This document shows positions 5,795 through 14,563 of a stretch of 33,560 bases of DNA, piece by piece (within the stretch, counting starts at the first letter, position 1; each line of letters starts with the position of its first letter). The position numbers and the translations under genes are program-made. Source of the DNA: an uncultured Eubacteriales bacterium (lineage in GTDB: Bacteria > Bacillota > Clostridia > Lachnospirales > Bianqueaceae); assembly GCA_900316145.1 (NCBI GenBank), contig ONBQ01000164.1, positions 1 through 33,560 of the forward strand. The letters are read 5' to 3'. The notes under the pieces were generated by a model, which saw only the letters and a program-made list of their open reading frames with translations, ran no database searches and was not told the origin of the DNA.

Positions 5795-8140
5795 TTACAA
5801 TTCCGGGATGACATCGGTCTCATAGGTCGTGATGAGTTCTTCGTCCCCTTCGATGTCACGGGCGTAGGCCCGGACGATGACATCCGCCCCATCCCGGTTT
5901 TCCAGGATTGCCTGACATCTGCCATGGAACAATCTCCGGTAATGAAGCCCGTCCGGCTCATGAGAGTTCGGATCTCCATTGCCGGTCCCGATGATCTCTC
6001 CTCCGCCTTCCGTCTCGAAAAAGACCAGTGTGTCAGCCGATGGGACGAAATTGCCCATAGCATCCACCGCCCACGCATTGACCGCGATGGCATCTTCCCC
6101 GTCATAGGCCAGGGTGCTTTTGCTGAGCGAGATCCGGATCCGGTCCGCTGCGCCAGGCGTGCGATGCATTTCATCGCAGACCGCTTCTCCATCTCTTAAA
6201 CCGACGGCCCTAAGCGTGCCCATCTCATAGGGAATGGTCCAGGAGACCATATCGTAAGGATCCACGGCCTTACGTCCAAGGGACCGTCCGTTGATAAACA
6301 GTTCCGCTTCCGGGCAATTGGTATAGACCTGGAAGACCGTCTCCGCGCCTGTATCGATCGGCTGATCCATATCCGGCAGCACATGGACAAAAGGCTCTTC
6401 CGTCCAGAACGCCTGATACAGGTAGGCAGCGTCTTTCTTGAAACCGCAGGAATCCAAGGTGCCGAATAAAGAAGCGATCGTTGGCCAGCGGTAGGGCGTG
6501 GGTTCTCCTCGGTAATCAAGCCCTGTCCAGACAAAGGTTCCGGATATAAAGGGCCGTTCATTGACCTGCTTCCAGCCATCTCTTACGGTGTTGCCCCAGG
6601 GAGCATGCGTCTCATCCCTATCCGATACAGTGTGATCCTCCTCGCTGGTGGTATATTCTCCCCGCACCATAAAGGAACTGATGGTTTCCGATCCTACGAT
6701 CGGTTTGTCCGGGAAAAGAGCGTGTACTTCATCATACCGGGCAGTATTGTAATTGATCCCGATCACATCCAGTACAGAGGCACAGCCATCCTTCTCGAGG
6801 AAGCCGTCATTCATAGCGCCGGTAAAGAGCCGGCTGTCATCCTCTTTCAGGATCTCTGTCTTCATGCGCCGGGCGATCCTTGCTCCTGTCCTGGTCCCTT
6901 GCAAGGGCTCCTCATTAAACAAAGAATACAGGATGACGGACGGATGATTGCGGGCCTTGCGCGCCATCTGTCTGATATCATACAGCGTCTCCGGATTGGG
7001 ACGGAAAGCCCGGCTCTCCTCCATGACCATCAGTCCGATGCGGTCTGCGATTTCCTGGATGTCCGGATCGGTATGATGGGCTGTCCGGATGGCGTTGGCG
7101 CCGATCTCTTTTAACAGTCTGAGCCGGTATTCCTTGATAGCATAGGGTACCGCGACTCCCACTCCTGTGTGATCCTGATGGATGCAGAAGCCTTTCAGCT
7201 TCTGATTCACGCCGTTTAAGTAGAAACCGGTATCCGCGTCGAACCGGACGCTGCGGTATCCATACCAAACTTTGCGATAGTCGATGATCTTGCCTGCCTC
7301 GTGGATCTCTGCCACCAGGCGATAGCGCTTCGAATGCTCGGTATCCCACAATTCCACCGGATCCACATACATAGGCACCTGCAAGGTATGCGTGCTTCCC
7401 GGAGCGCAGGTAAACCTGCGGGCAGAATCCGCGCATTCCCGTCCTTCCGGATCCAGGATATAGAGACGCAGCTGTCCGGATCTTGACTCATAGGCGGTAT
7501 TTTCGATCTCCACCTTCACTTCGGTCGTCCACCCTTCATCGGTAAGGACCGGCTTCACAAATACTCCATCTTCCGCGATATGCAGCGGAGCTTTTTTGAT
7601 CAGCCAGACCGGGCGGTAGATGCCGCAGCCCTCATACCACCAGCCTTCTCCCTCTTCGGGATCGATGGCGACGACCAGGACGTTCTCTTCCTCTCCGAAC
7701 CGGGCGATCTCCGTCATATCCACGGTGAAGGGGTGATAGCCGGAATGGCTCTGTCCCAGATAAGTTCCATTGACAAAAACGGACGCGTCACGGCTCATGC
7801 CTTCAAACTCCAGCAGCAGCTGCTTCGTTTTGTCCTCTTCCTGCAAGGTGAAATGACGCCTGTACCAGACCGGCTCTCTCGTCTTGCCGCCATGAAAGCT
7901 TCCGACATCGGAATCATCCGTAAACTCATGGGTCACGACGCTGTCATGGGGGACACGTACTCTGTCCCAGCCACTGTCATCGAATTCAATGGAAGTAGGC
8001 CCCCAGGTGGCATTGGCTTTTCCATAGAGGCCGCGCACCGCTTCATGCTGTCCTGCCGGTGCTTTTACCAGCTTTCCTTCATAAAACTGCCAGTCCGTCC
8101 GTAATCGGAACAGGCCGGGCTGCTGATCGAAATCTTTCAT
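5795..8140 (-). CDS. Glycoside hydrolase family 2 enzyme (beta-galactosidase-like)
   Basis: A 781-residue GH2 retaining glycosidase. It has an N-terminal sugar-binding jelly roll (about 10-185), an immunoglobulin-like domain (about 190-300), a TIM barrel (about 305-580) with SLFNEE (acid/base Glu410) and IVGSETISS (nucleophile Glu485), and C-terminal beta domains of the DUF4982/GH2-C kind ending in a typical GEIIGTGNGDP region. No signal peptide is present, so it should act on imported oligosaccharides. The start at 8140 has AAGGAGG seven bases upstream; a longer frame to 8185 overlaps pyrI and is less likely. It follows pyrI by about 40 bp and may be read from the pyrB promoter, an odd pairing. 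Beta-galactosidase is the likeliest activity, but beta-glucuronidase or another beta-glycosidase is possible. Confidence 0.88.
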   Translation of the reverse strand: MKDFDQQPGLFRLRTDWQFYEGKLVKAPAGQHEAVRGLYGKANATWGPTSIEFDDSGWDRVRVPHDSVVTHEFTDDSDVGSFHGGKTREPVWYRRHFTLQEEDKTKQLLLEFEGMSRDASVFVNGTYLGQSHSGYHPFTVDMTEIARFGEEENVLVVAIDPEEGEGWWYEGCGIYRPVWLIKKAPLHIAEDGVFVKPVLTDEGWTTEVKVEIENTAYESRSGQLRLYILDPEGRECADSARRFTCAPGSTHTLQVPMYVDPVELWDTEHSKRYRLVAEIHEAGKIIDYRKVWYGYRSVRFDADTGFYLNGVNQKLKGFCIHQDHTGVGVAVPYAIKEYRLRLLKEIGANAIRTAHHTDPDIQEIADRIGLMVMEESRAFRPNPETLYDIRQMARKARNHPSVILYSLFNEEPLQGTRTGARIARRMKTEILKEDDSRLFTGAMNDGFLEKDGCASVLDVIGINYNTARYDEVHALFPDKPIVGSETISSFMVRGEYTTSEEDHTVSDRDETHAPWGNTVRDGWKQVNERPFISGTFVWTGLDYRGEPTPYRWPTIASLFGTLDSCGFKKDAAYLYQAFWTEEPFVHVLPDMDQPIDTGAETVFQVYTNCPEAELFINGRSLGRKAVDPYDMVSWTIPYEMGTLRAVGLRDGEAVCDEMHRTPGAADRIRISLSKSTLAYDGEDAIAVNAWAVDAMGNFVPSADTLVFFETEGGGEIIGTGNGDPNSHEPDGLHYRRLFHGRCQAILENRDGADVIVRAYARDIEGDEELITTYETDVIPEL

Positions 8141-8181
8141 GCTCCGTCCTCCTTTCAGTATGGGTCCAGGCGATCTCAGGA

Positions 8182-8619
8182 TCAACGGCGATACTTATAG
8201 GGTGAGACCTCTCCGCAGTAAATGCAGCGATACACTTCTCCTTCGGCTTCACTTAAAGCAAAGACATGGTCCAGTTCCTGCTCGATCGAAGTGATGCAGC
8301 GGGGATTTTTGCACTTGATGATGTTGGTGAGACGTTTTGGCATCTGCAGCTCCCGCTTCTCCGCGATCACTCCATCGCGGATGATGTTGACCGTGATGTT
8401 ATGATCGATAAAGCCCAGGATGTCCAGATCGAGCAGATCGATGCCTCCCTCGATCTTGATGATATCCTTTTTGCCCATCTTATTGCTGCGGGCGTTTTTG
8501 ATGATAGCCACGCTGGAATCCAGTTTATCCAGCCCCAGATCATAGTAAATGGACATGCTCCGACCGGCCTGGATGTGATCCAGAACGACACCATTTTCCA
8601 ACTGTCCTACATTCAGCAT
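8182..8619 (-). CDS. pyrI: Aspartate carbamoyltransferase regulatory subunit
   Basis: PyrI binds nucleotides and tunes the catalytic PyrB trimers in the first committed step of pyrimidine synthesis. The 145-residue protein has an allosteric domain and a C-terminal zinc domain with four cysteines (103, 108, 132, 135) in the CxxxxC...CxxC arrangement. Its first seven bases overlap the end of pyrB, so translation is probably coupled. Many Bacillota lack pyrI, so its presence points to feedback control by CTP/ATP rather than only by transcription. Confidence 0.95.
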   Translation of the reverse strand: MLNVGQLENGVVLDHIQAGRSMSIYYDLGLDKLDSSVAIIKNARSNKMGKKDIIKIEGGIDLLDLDILGFIDHNITVNIIRDGVIAEKRELQMPKRLTNIIKCKNPRCITSIEQELDHVFALSEAEGEVYRCIYCGEVSPYKYRR

Positions 8620-9560
8620 GTCGCTTCTCCTTCCTTTTCTTCCGGCTCTTTCAGTTCCAGCAAGGTCATGATCAAAGCCATGCGCGCGAAGACACCAAAA
8701 TGTGCCTGCTTGAAGTAGACGGCTCTGGGGTCATCGTCGACCTCCGTGGAGATCTCATTGACACGCGGCAGGGGATGCATGATCAGGCAGTCCGGACCCG
8801 CCATCTTCAGCTTCTCCTTGTCCAGGATATAACTGTCTTTTAAGCGCAGGTATTCATCCTCACTGAAGAATCGCTCTTTCTGGATACGGGTCATATAAAG
8901 GATATCCAGCTCGCTGATCACATCCTCCAGACGCTCCACTTCTTTGTATTCGATGCCTTTGGCCTCGAGCCCCAGCTGGCGGACTGATGACGGGATGCGC
9001 AGCTGCTCCGGAGAGATCAGCACGAAACGGATGCCCGCATAACGGGACAGCGCGTAGATGAGCGAATGCACCGTACGTCCGAATTTCAAGTCGCCGCAAA
9101 GGCCGATGGTCATATTCCCCAGGCGGCCTTTCAATGTACGGATCGTAAACAGATCCGTCAAAGTCTGCGTCGGATGCTGGTGGCCGCCGTCACCGGCGTT
9201 GATGACCGGGATGGAGGATTTGGAAGCCGCCACCAATGGTGCGCCTTCCTTGGGGTGCCGCATGGCACAGATATCAGCATATCCGGAAATGATCCGAATG
9301 GTATCCGCAACGCTTTCTCCCTTAGCAGCTGAACTGGAATCAGCCGAAGAAAAACCCAATACACTGCCCCCTAAATTGAGCATAGCGGCTTCGAAGCTCA
9401 AACGGGTGCGGGTACTGGGTTCATAAAAGCACGTCGCGATCTTTTTTCCTTTGCATACTTCCTGATAACGGGCCGGGTTTTGACGGATACGCTCCGCAAG
9501 GTCCAGGACCTGATCCAGCTCTTCAACGGTAAAATCCAACGGATTTAAAAAGTGACGCAT
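8613..9560 (-). CDS. pyrB: Aspartate carbamoyltransferase catalytic subunit
   Basis: PyrB condenses carbamoyl phosphate with aspartate to carbamoyl-aspartate. The 315-residue protein has the carbamoyl-phosphate loop EPSTRTR (STRTR at 49-53), a second-subunit loop with SSAAKGES, and the active-site HPTQTLTDL. Length and motifs are complete. AAGGAG lies about ten bases before the ATG. It heads pyrB-pyrI, with the GH2 gene close behind. No other pyrimidine genes are in view, so the pathway is split across the genome. Confidence 0.96.
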   Translation of the reverse strand: MRHFLNPLDFTVEELDQVLDLAERIRQNPARYQEVCKGKKIATCFYEPSTRTRLSFEAAMLNLGGSVLGFSSADSSSAAKGESVADTIRIISGYADICAMRHPKEGAPLVAASKSSIPVINAGDGGHQHPTQTLTDLFTIRTLKGRLGNMTIGLCGDLKFGRTVHSLIYALSRYAGIRFVLISPEQLRIPSSVRQLGLEAKGIEYKEVERLEDVISELDILYMTRIQKERFFSEDEYLRLKDSYILDKEKLKMAGPDCLIMHPLPRVNEISTEVDDDPRAVYFKQAHFGVFARMALIMTLLELKEPEEKEGEATC

Positions 9561-9613
9561 GCTTAGAATACTCCTTTTTTCCTGAATTACGGAATATCTT
9601 CCTTACGAGGAAT

Positions 9614-9642
9614 ATTATACGGGGTCACAAAGGAAAAAGCAA
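9614..9642 (-). promoter_or_regulatory. Promoter of pyrBI
   Basis: TTGCTT (9642-9637), 17-base spacer, TATAAT (9619-9614). An imperfect inverted repeat (AATATTCCT / AAGGAAGATATT) follows over the start site. There is no leader terminator, so PyrR-type attenuation is not indicated. Confidence 0.7.
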
Positions 9643-9651
9643 GAGAGAAAC

Positions 9652-10884
9652 TTAATTGAAATCTACAGCGCACCAGAAAGCCAGGCTCTCCTCCTGGTAA
9701 AACCAGTTCAGACTGAAGCCGGCTCCGGTAAAGGCGGCCGCGGCATCCATGTACTGTTGAGTATTGTTCAGGAAATCATCAAACTGATTCCTCGTTTCAA
9801 ATTGGAAGCTGAAGGAGTCCGTTCCGGTCTGATAGGCGTTTTGCACCTGGCGGATGAACATGTCATTGGTGGAATCAGCCGCGTAGACAAAGGTGCCCAT
9901 GCGGGCATGATAGCATCCGGACATATCTTCCGCTCCGGGGCAGTTGAACGCGTTATACAGGTCCCGGATCAGGTACTGGTCCCGGATGGTATAGCGGTCC
10001 ACATTCAAAAGGCCATAGATGAATGCGTCCTGATAATCCGTAAGGTCCATGTCATCGTGAGTGATATCGACATCATAAAACTGCCCGTCGATCTGGATGA
10101 CGTTCCATGCGTGCCCGTCCGAATGATCGTAAAGATCCCCGGTCAGGATATAATTCGGGATCCCGGCCATGTCCATGAGCCACTTAAACGTCAGGGCTAT
10201 ACCGTCACACTTGGCCTGGCCTTCAAACAGGAGGCCCCATGTATTCTCCGCGTTTTCTGCCGTCCGGTTGTAGGTGTTGGTATCGATGATATAACGATAG
10301 ACCGCGACCTCCCGGTCAAAATCGGAAAGGCCGGCCAACTCCTGATCCAGGCTGTTCAGCTCCGCCGTGATCTGAGCCATACGGTCCTGATACGTGGTCT
10401 GATCCATACAGTATACCAGCGTGCGGGAAGTGATCAGACCGCCGTCATTCGCATAATAGGTATAGGTCGCCTCCCGGTCATACATCATGTTTTCCGGGCA
10501 TTCATAGACCAGGAACTCGGAAAGAGCGTCATTCTCTTCTTTCGTAAGCGGATAGGGATAGGTGACCTCCTGCTCAAAATTCTGAACCGCGTTATAGAGC
10601 ACCAGGAAATCCGTCATCTGTTCCGTATTCAGCTGTTTCAAGAAATGCTTGGTCTCAAAATAAGGGATCCTGCCTGCCGCCTCGGCCCAGACATCACCAG
10701 AAGGGACGGTCGCCTGCGTATCCGAAGATTCCTCCGCCTGATGAGACGGATAATGGGAGGGGCTGTCCTCCGCGGAAGGAGAAGATCCTTCTTCTCCGGA
10801 AAATACGTCGCGGACTTCCGGGTACGCGCTGCAGCCCGTAAGCAAAAGCATAACGACAAGCAATAAAGCCCACAGATGTTTCAT
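9652..10884 (-). CDS. Transglutaminase-like lipoprotein
   Basis: A 410-residue exported protein. Residues 1-18 form a lipoprotein signal with the lipobox LLTGC (Cys18), followed by a Ser/Glu/Asp-rich low-complexity linker (about 20-65), so it should be anchored on the outer face of the membrane. The C-terminal half has a transglutaminase/protease core: EGQAKCDGIA with Cys226, DGHAWN with His258, and YDVDITHDD with Asp273, an intact Cys-His-Asp triad. The target is unknown; such proteins can act on surface proteins or peptides. The start at 10884 is chosen because AAAGGA lies nine bases upstream. It follows the YigZ gene by 32 bp, likely one operon. Confidence 0.85.
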   Translation of the reverse strand: MKHLWALLLVVMLLLTGCSAYPEVRDVFSGEEGSSPSAEDSPSHYPSHQAEESSDTQATVPSGDVWAEAAGRIPYFETKHFLKQLNTEQMTDFLVLYNAVQNFEQEVTYPYPLTKEENDALSEFLVYECPENMMYDREATYTYYANDGGLITSRTLVYCMDQTTYQDRMAQITAELNSLDQELAGLSDFDREVAVYRYIIDTNTYNRTAENAENTWGLLFEGQAKCDGIALTFKWLMDMAGIPNYILTGDLYDHSDGHAWNVIQIDGQFYDVDITHDDMDLTDYQDAFIYGLLNVDRYTIRDQYLIRDLYNAFNCPGAEDMSGCYHARMGTFVYAADSTNDMFIRQVQNAYQTGTDSFSFQFETRNQFDDFLNNTQQYMDAAAAFTGAGFSLNWFYQEESLAFWCAVDFN

Positions 10885-10916
10885 ATTCTTATCCTTTCGA
10901 ACCATATTTGATCCAT

Positions 10917-11582
10917 TTATAACGTTTTGGGCGTTTCATAATAGTGCCAGCTGCCCTGATGCCAGGCTGCCAGCACCTCGCTCTCCGGCTCCGGACGGAT
11001 CTTTCCATCACTTAGGCGTATCACGAGCTGCACGAACCGTTCCTGATCCTTCTCAGGCACCAGGACTTTCATCTCCACGCCATCGGTATAAAGCGTATCT
11101 TCGATGCGGTAATCCTCCTGCATCAGACCGTACTGAATGCGGCCCAGCAGGGTATATTCCATCTTCAAACTCATGCGCAGGTAGGATTCCTTGGTAATGA
11201 TCCCGGCCTGATCGAGAGCCATGCGTCCGGCCTGGGTATAGGCCCGGACCAGTCCGCCCGTGCCCAGCAATGTCCCACCGAAATAGCGGACAGTGACAAG
11301 CAGGGTATTACGCAGTTCCTCTCCCTGGATCAGATTGAGCAGCGGCATGCCGGCCGTATGCACCGGCTCCCCGTCATCGGAAAAGCGGCACGTTTCCTTG
11401 ACCGCTCCGATACTGTAAGCGTAAACATTATTATGAGAGGCATTCCAGTACTCTCGGCGGAGCTTTTCCAGAATGGCCAGGATCTCTTCTTCGGTCTCTA
11501 CCGGGAAAGCCATCCCTATGAAACGGGATTTTTTCTCGACAAATTCAGCTTCTGAGGCTTGAAAAACCGTCTTGAACAGCAT
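10917..11582 (-). CDS. YigZ / IMPACT family protein
   Basis: A 221-residue protein of the UPF0029/IMPACT family. The N-terminal domain carries the family signature around FSDDGEPVHTAGMPLL and VRYFGGTLLGTGGLVRAY; the C-terminal domain (about 140-205) has the small ferredoxin-like fold of the family. Bacterial YigZ proteins have no settled function, while eukaryotic IMPACT affects translation control. AAGGAAG precedes the ATG. It is the first gene of an operon with the transglutaminase-like lipoprotein and diverges from the penicillin-binding protein gene. Confidence 0.9.
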   Translation of the reverse strand: MLFKTVFQASEAEFVEKKSRFIGMAFPVETEEEILAILEKLRREYWNASHNNVYAYSIGAVKETCRFSDDGEPVHTAGMPLLNLIQGEELRNTLLVTVRYFGGTLLGTGGLVRAYTQAGRMALDQAGIITKESYLRMSLKMEYTLLGRIQYGLMQEDYRIEDTLYTDGVEMKVLVPEKDQERFVQLVIRLSDGKIRPEPESEVLAAWHQGSWHYYETPKTL

Positions 11583-11616
11583 TGAAACACTTCCTTAATA
11601 CTAATTTTATAGAAAT

Positions 11617-11645
11617 ATTATAACACAATTCTTCCCTTTTGTCTT
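11617..11645 (-). promoter_or_regulatory. Promoter of the YigZ gene
   Basis: AAGACA (11645-11640), 17-base spacer, TATAAT (11622-11617). It overlaps the divergent promoter at 11632-11660, so the two may compete. Confidence 0.55.
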
Positions 11646-11660
11646 TTTTTTTGCTATAAT
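11632..11660 (+). promoter_or_regulatory. Extended -10 promoter of the penicillin-binding protein gene
   Basis: TGC-TATAAT ends at 11660 with a weak -35 TTCCCT at 11632-11637, spacer 17. The extended -10 should compensate for the poor -35. Confidence 0.65.
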
Positions 11661-11705
11661 ATAGTTTGTATTTTTATACTTTGTCTTTAATGAAAGGAAG
11701 ATAGA

Positions 11706-14426
11706 ATGGATTTCAGTAAATCTTTAAACCGGACCCGGAGGCTGAACCGCTTTCATCATGCGGAAAAGCTCTATTCCCGTGTCTGGCTGTATGTCCTGCG
11801 TATTGCCTGTGTGCTGGTGCTGATCCTTGGCGTTTCAGCAGCCGGCATCCTGCTGGGCACTTTCATGGGCATTGTGAATGAAGCGCCTGAAATGTCTTTG
11901 GACTCCTTCACTTTGGAAAATTTCAATTCCTATGTGTATGACCGCGATGGCAATCAGATCGCACAGCTTAAGACCGAGATCAACCGCATTTATGTTCCTT
12001 TGAACGAAATGTCGCCGTATCTGATCCAGGCTGTCACCTCTGTTGAGGATGACCGCTTCTATGAACACAACGGTATCGATATCGAAGCGATCCTGCGTGC
12101 CGGTGTTTCACAGCTGCGCGGCGGTTCCGGCGGCGGCAGTACCATTACCCAGCAGTTGATCAAGAACATGGTCCTGTCCTCCAAGCAAACCCTGGCCCGT
12201 AAGTTCCAAGAGTGGTATCTGGCTCTCAATCTGGAACATTCCTTAAGGGAACAGTACGGCAAGAGCCGCGCCAAGGAAATGATCCTCGAAACCTACCTCA
12301 ACTATGTCAACTACGGCAACTCCGCCTATGGTCCGGAAGCTGCGGCACAACGCTATTTCGGCAAGAGCTGCAAGGATCTGACCATCTCAGAGGCAGCCGT
12401 CCTGGGCGGCGTCATCAACGCGCCTACCCGTTACGACCCCATTGCCAACCGGGACGGGGCCAGCCGGGAGCGTCAGGAATGGGTCCTCAAGCGTATGTTC
12501 GAACTTGGCAATATTACGGAGGAGGAATACCAGGAAGCCCTGAACGACAACGTCTTTGAACGCATCGCCAACTACAACGCCACTTATAAAGAAGAGAGCG
12601 AAGAGCAGATCTACGATTATTATATGGACGCAGCCATCAACCAGGCTATCGAAGATCTGAGCGAGCAAAAAGGCATTTCCTTATCCGAAGCATCCCGTCT
12701 GCTCTACTATGGCGGTTATAAGCTCTATATCGCGCAGGATCCGCATATCCAGCAGGTCATGAATGAAGTCTACGCGGATGATTCCAACTTCCTCGGCCCG
12801 AATTATACCTGGATCCAGGCCACCTATTATCTTTCCATTTTCGATGAAAAGAACCCGGATGATGGTTCCCTGACGCAGAACAAATACTTCGTCGGTCTGT
12901 ACCGCAACATGGATTCCGTCAACTACGCGGTCGAAGAATTCAAGGCCAAGTACCTGAAGGAAGGCATGGAAGCCGGTGTAGATTATGTGGAGCGTCTTGA
13001 GACATATATCGAGCCGCAGTCCACCGCCGTTCTCATGGATCAGCATACCGGATATGTTCTGGGCATCGTCGGCGGCCGTGGCGAGAAGACCTCCAGCCGT
13101 TCTTTGAACCGCGCTACGGATTCCCCCCGTCAGCCTGGTTCTACCTTCAAGGTCATCGCCGCCTTTGCCGGTGCCATCGATTCCGGCTACTCTACGCCGG
13201 CAACTGTCTATGATGACGCTCCATTCACCTATTATGGATGGACGGTCCACAACTGGTATGGAGACTATTACAAGGGACTGAGCACGATCCGCCAAGGTAT
13301 CGCGAACTCCATGAACGTTGTAGCTTCCAAGAGCATCATCGATTACGGTGTCGAGAACGCCTTTGAATATGTCAAGAGTTTCGGCTTCACCACGCTTCGT
13401 GAAGAGCCGGATGAGAATGGTATTACCGACGTCGTTCCGTCCCTGGCTTTGGGTTCCGGCAGTGTTACCAATCTGGAGCTTACCGCCGCGTATGCCGCGA
13501 TCGCGAACGGCGGTGTCTACATCGAGCCTATGTTCTACACCCGCATCGAAGACAGCGAGGGCAACCTCGTGCTGGAGAAGGTTCCCGAAACGCATCGTGT
13601 CATCAAGGAAACCACAGCCTGGCTCCTGACGGATATGATGGAAGATGTTGTTACCGGCGCCAATGAAGGTACCGGCACCTCCGCCCGCTTCAATTACAAT
13701 ATGGGCATTGCCGGCAAGACCGGTACTACCTCCGATGATAACGACCTTTGGTTCGTCGGCTACACTCCGTACTATACCATGGGCATCTGGGATGGTTTCG
13801 ACTACAACTCCTACAAGAATGTCAGCGATGATGAGTTTACCATGATCAACGGCTCCATCCATACCCGTCGCTGGGCCACCATTATGGCTCCCCTGCATGA
13901 GGGTCTGGAGGATAAACAGTTTGAAATGCCGGACGGCATCACTTCCGCCTATATCTGCACGGAATCCGGTCTGCTGGCCACCAGCCTTTGCAGCGCAGAT
14001 CCGCGTGGCGGCACCGTTCGTCTGGAATACTTCGATGTAAACAATGTACCTACTTCTTACTGCAAGACGCATGTAGGCGGCACTGTCTGCTCCGAGAGCC
14101 ATATGGCCCCCACCGAATATTGCCCGGAAACCACATCCGGTGTCTTCATTCAGCGTACGGAAGAACAGCTGGCTGAGATCGACATGAGCCAGGTCGGCAA
14201 GATCCAGGACTGGCAGTATGAAGTGCCTTCCGGCTTCAGCGCGGACTCTACACAGACCTGCAACATCCATACCAAGGAGTGGTATGAAGAGGAGCAGAAG
14301 AAGAAGGAAGAGGAAGAAAAGAAGAAGAAGGAAGAAGAAGAGGCCAAGAAGAAAGAAGAAGAGGAGGCGCAGAAACAGGAAGAAGGCGGCGAAAGCAGCA
14401 CTCCTGAAGCGACCCCGACCAATTAA
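11706..14426 (+). CDS. Class A penicillin-binding protein (PBP1-type)
   Basis: A 906-residue bifunctional peptidoglycan synthase. A cytoplasmic tail is followed by one membrane helix (about 27-52). The GT51 glycosyltransferase domain has TSVEDDRFYEH with catalytic Glu114 and GGSTITQQL. The transpeptidase domain has SxxK at Ser479-Lys482 (GSTFK), SMN at 535-537 and KTGTT at 671-675, all intact. The C-terminus (after about 850) is a run of Lys and Glu followed by a Ser/Thr/Pro-rich end, likely a charged extracellular tail. AAAGGAAG precedes the ATG. It is transcribed alone, from an extended -10 promoter to a terminator at 14438. Confidence 0.95.
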   Translation: MDFSKSLNRTRRLNRFHHAEKLYSRVWLYVLRIACVLVLILGVSAAGILLGTFMGIVNEAPEMSLDSFTLENFNSYVYDRDGNQIAQLKTEINRIYVPLNEMSPYLIQAVTSVEDDRFYEHNGIDIEAILRAGVSQLRGGSGGGSTITQQLIKNMVLSSKQTLARKFQEWYLALNLEHSLREQYGKSRAKEMILETYLNYVNYGNSAYGPEAAAQRYFGKSCKDLTISEAAVLGGVINAPTRYDPIANRDGASRERQEWVLKRMFELGNITEEEYQEALNDNVFERIANYNATYKEESEEQIYDYYMDAAINQAIEDLSEQKGISLSEASRLLYYGGYKLYIAQDPHIQQVMNEVYADDSNFLGPNYTWIQATYYLSIFDEKNPDDGSLTQNKYFVGLYRNMDSVNYAVEEFKAKYLKEGMEAGVDYVERLETYIEPQSTAVLMDQHTGYVLGIVGGRGEKTSSRSLNRATDSPRQPGSTFKVIAAFAGAIDSGYSTPATVYDDAPFTYYGWTVHNWYGDYYKGLSTIRQGIANSMNVVASKSIIDYGVENAFEYVKSFGFTTLREEPDENGITDVVPSLALGSGSVTNLELTAAYAAIANGGVYIEPMFYTRIEDSEGNLVLEKVPETHRVIKETTAWLLTDMMEDVVTGANEGTGTSARFNYNMGIAGKTGTTSDDNDLWFVGYTPYYTMGIWDGFDYNSYKNVSDDEFTMINGSIHTRRWATIMAPLHEGLEDKQFEMPDGITSAYICTESGLLATSLCSADPRGGTVRLEYFDVNNVPTSYCKTHVGGTVCSESHMAPTEYCPETTSGVFIQRTEEQLAEIDMSQVGKIQDWQYEVPSGFSADSTQTCNIHTKEWYEEEQKKKEEEEKKKKEEEEAKKKEEEEAQKQEEGGESSTPEATPTN

Positions 14427-14437
14427 GCTTATTCTCA

Positions 14438-14469
14438 AGAGAGTGCCACAGCGCGCTCTCTTTTCTTTT
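14438..14469 (+). terminator. Terminator of the penicillin-binding protein gene
   Basis: AGAGAG (14438-14443) pairs with CTCTCT (14456-14461), with inner GC pairs, followed by TTTTCTTTT. Confidence 0.8.
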
Positions 14470-14563
14470 GGAAGATCGTCCATGTTTTCAGAGAATCCTT
14501 CATTCTTCCCTCTGGGCGATCGGTGTAAAATAGGATCAGAGCATATTTGAAAGGAGCTTATTC

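Noticed and set aside
9561-9651. PyrR-type attenuator before pyrB
   Set aside because: There is no terminator hairpin with a U tract in the leader and no recognisable PyrR-binding loop.
12681-14483. 600-residue frame antisense to the penicillin-binding protein gene
   Set aside because: The sense frame has all catalytic motifs; the antisense frame has none and is a side effect of codon usage. The same holds for 2973-4061, 28233-30026, 9757-10866 and 15578-16456.
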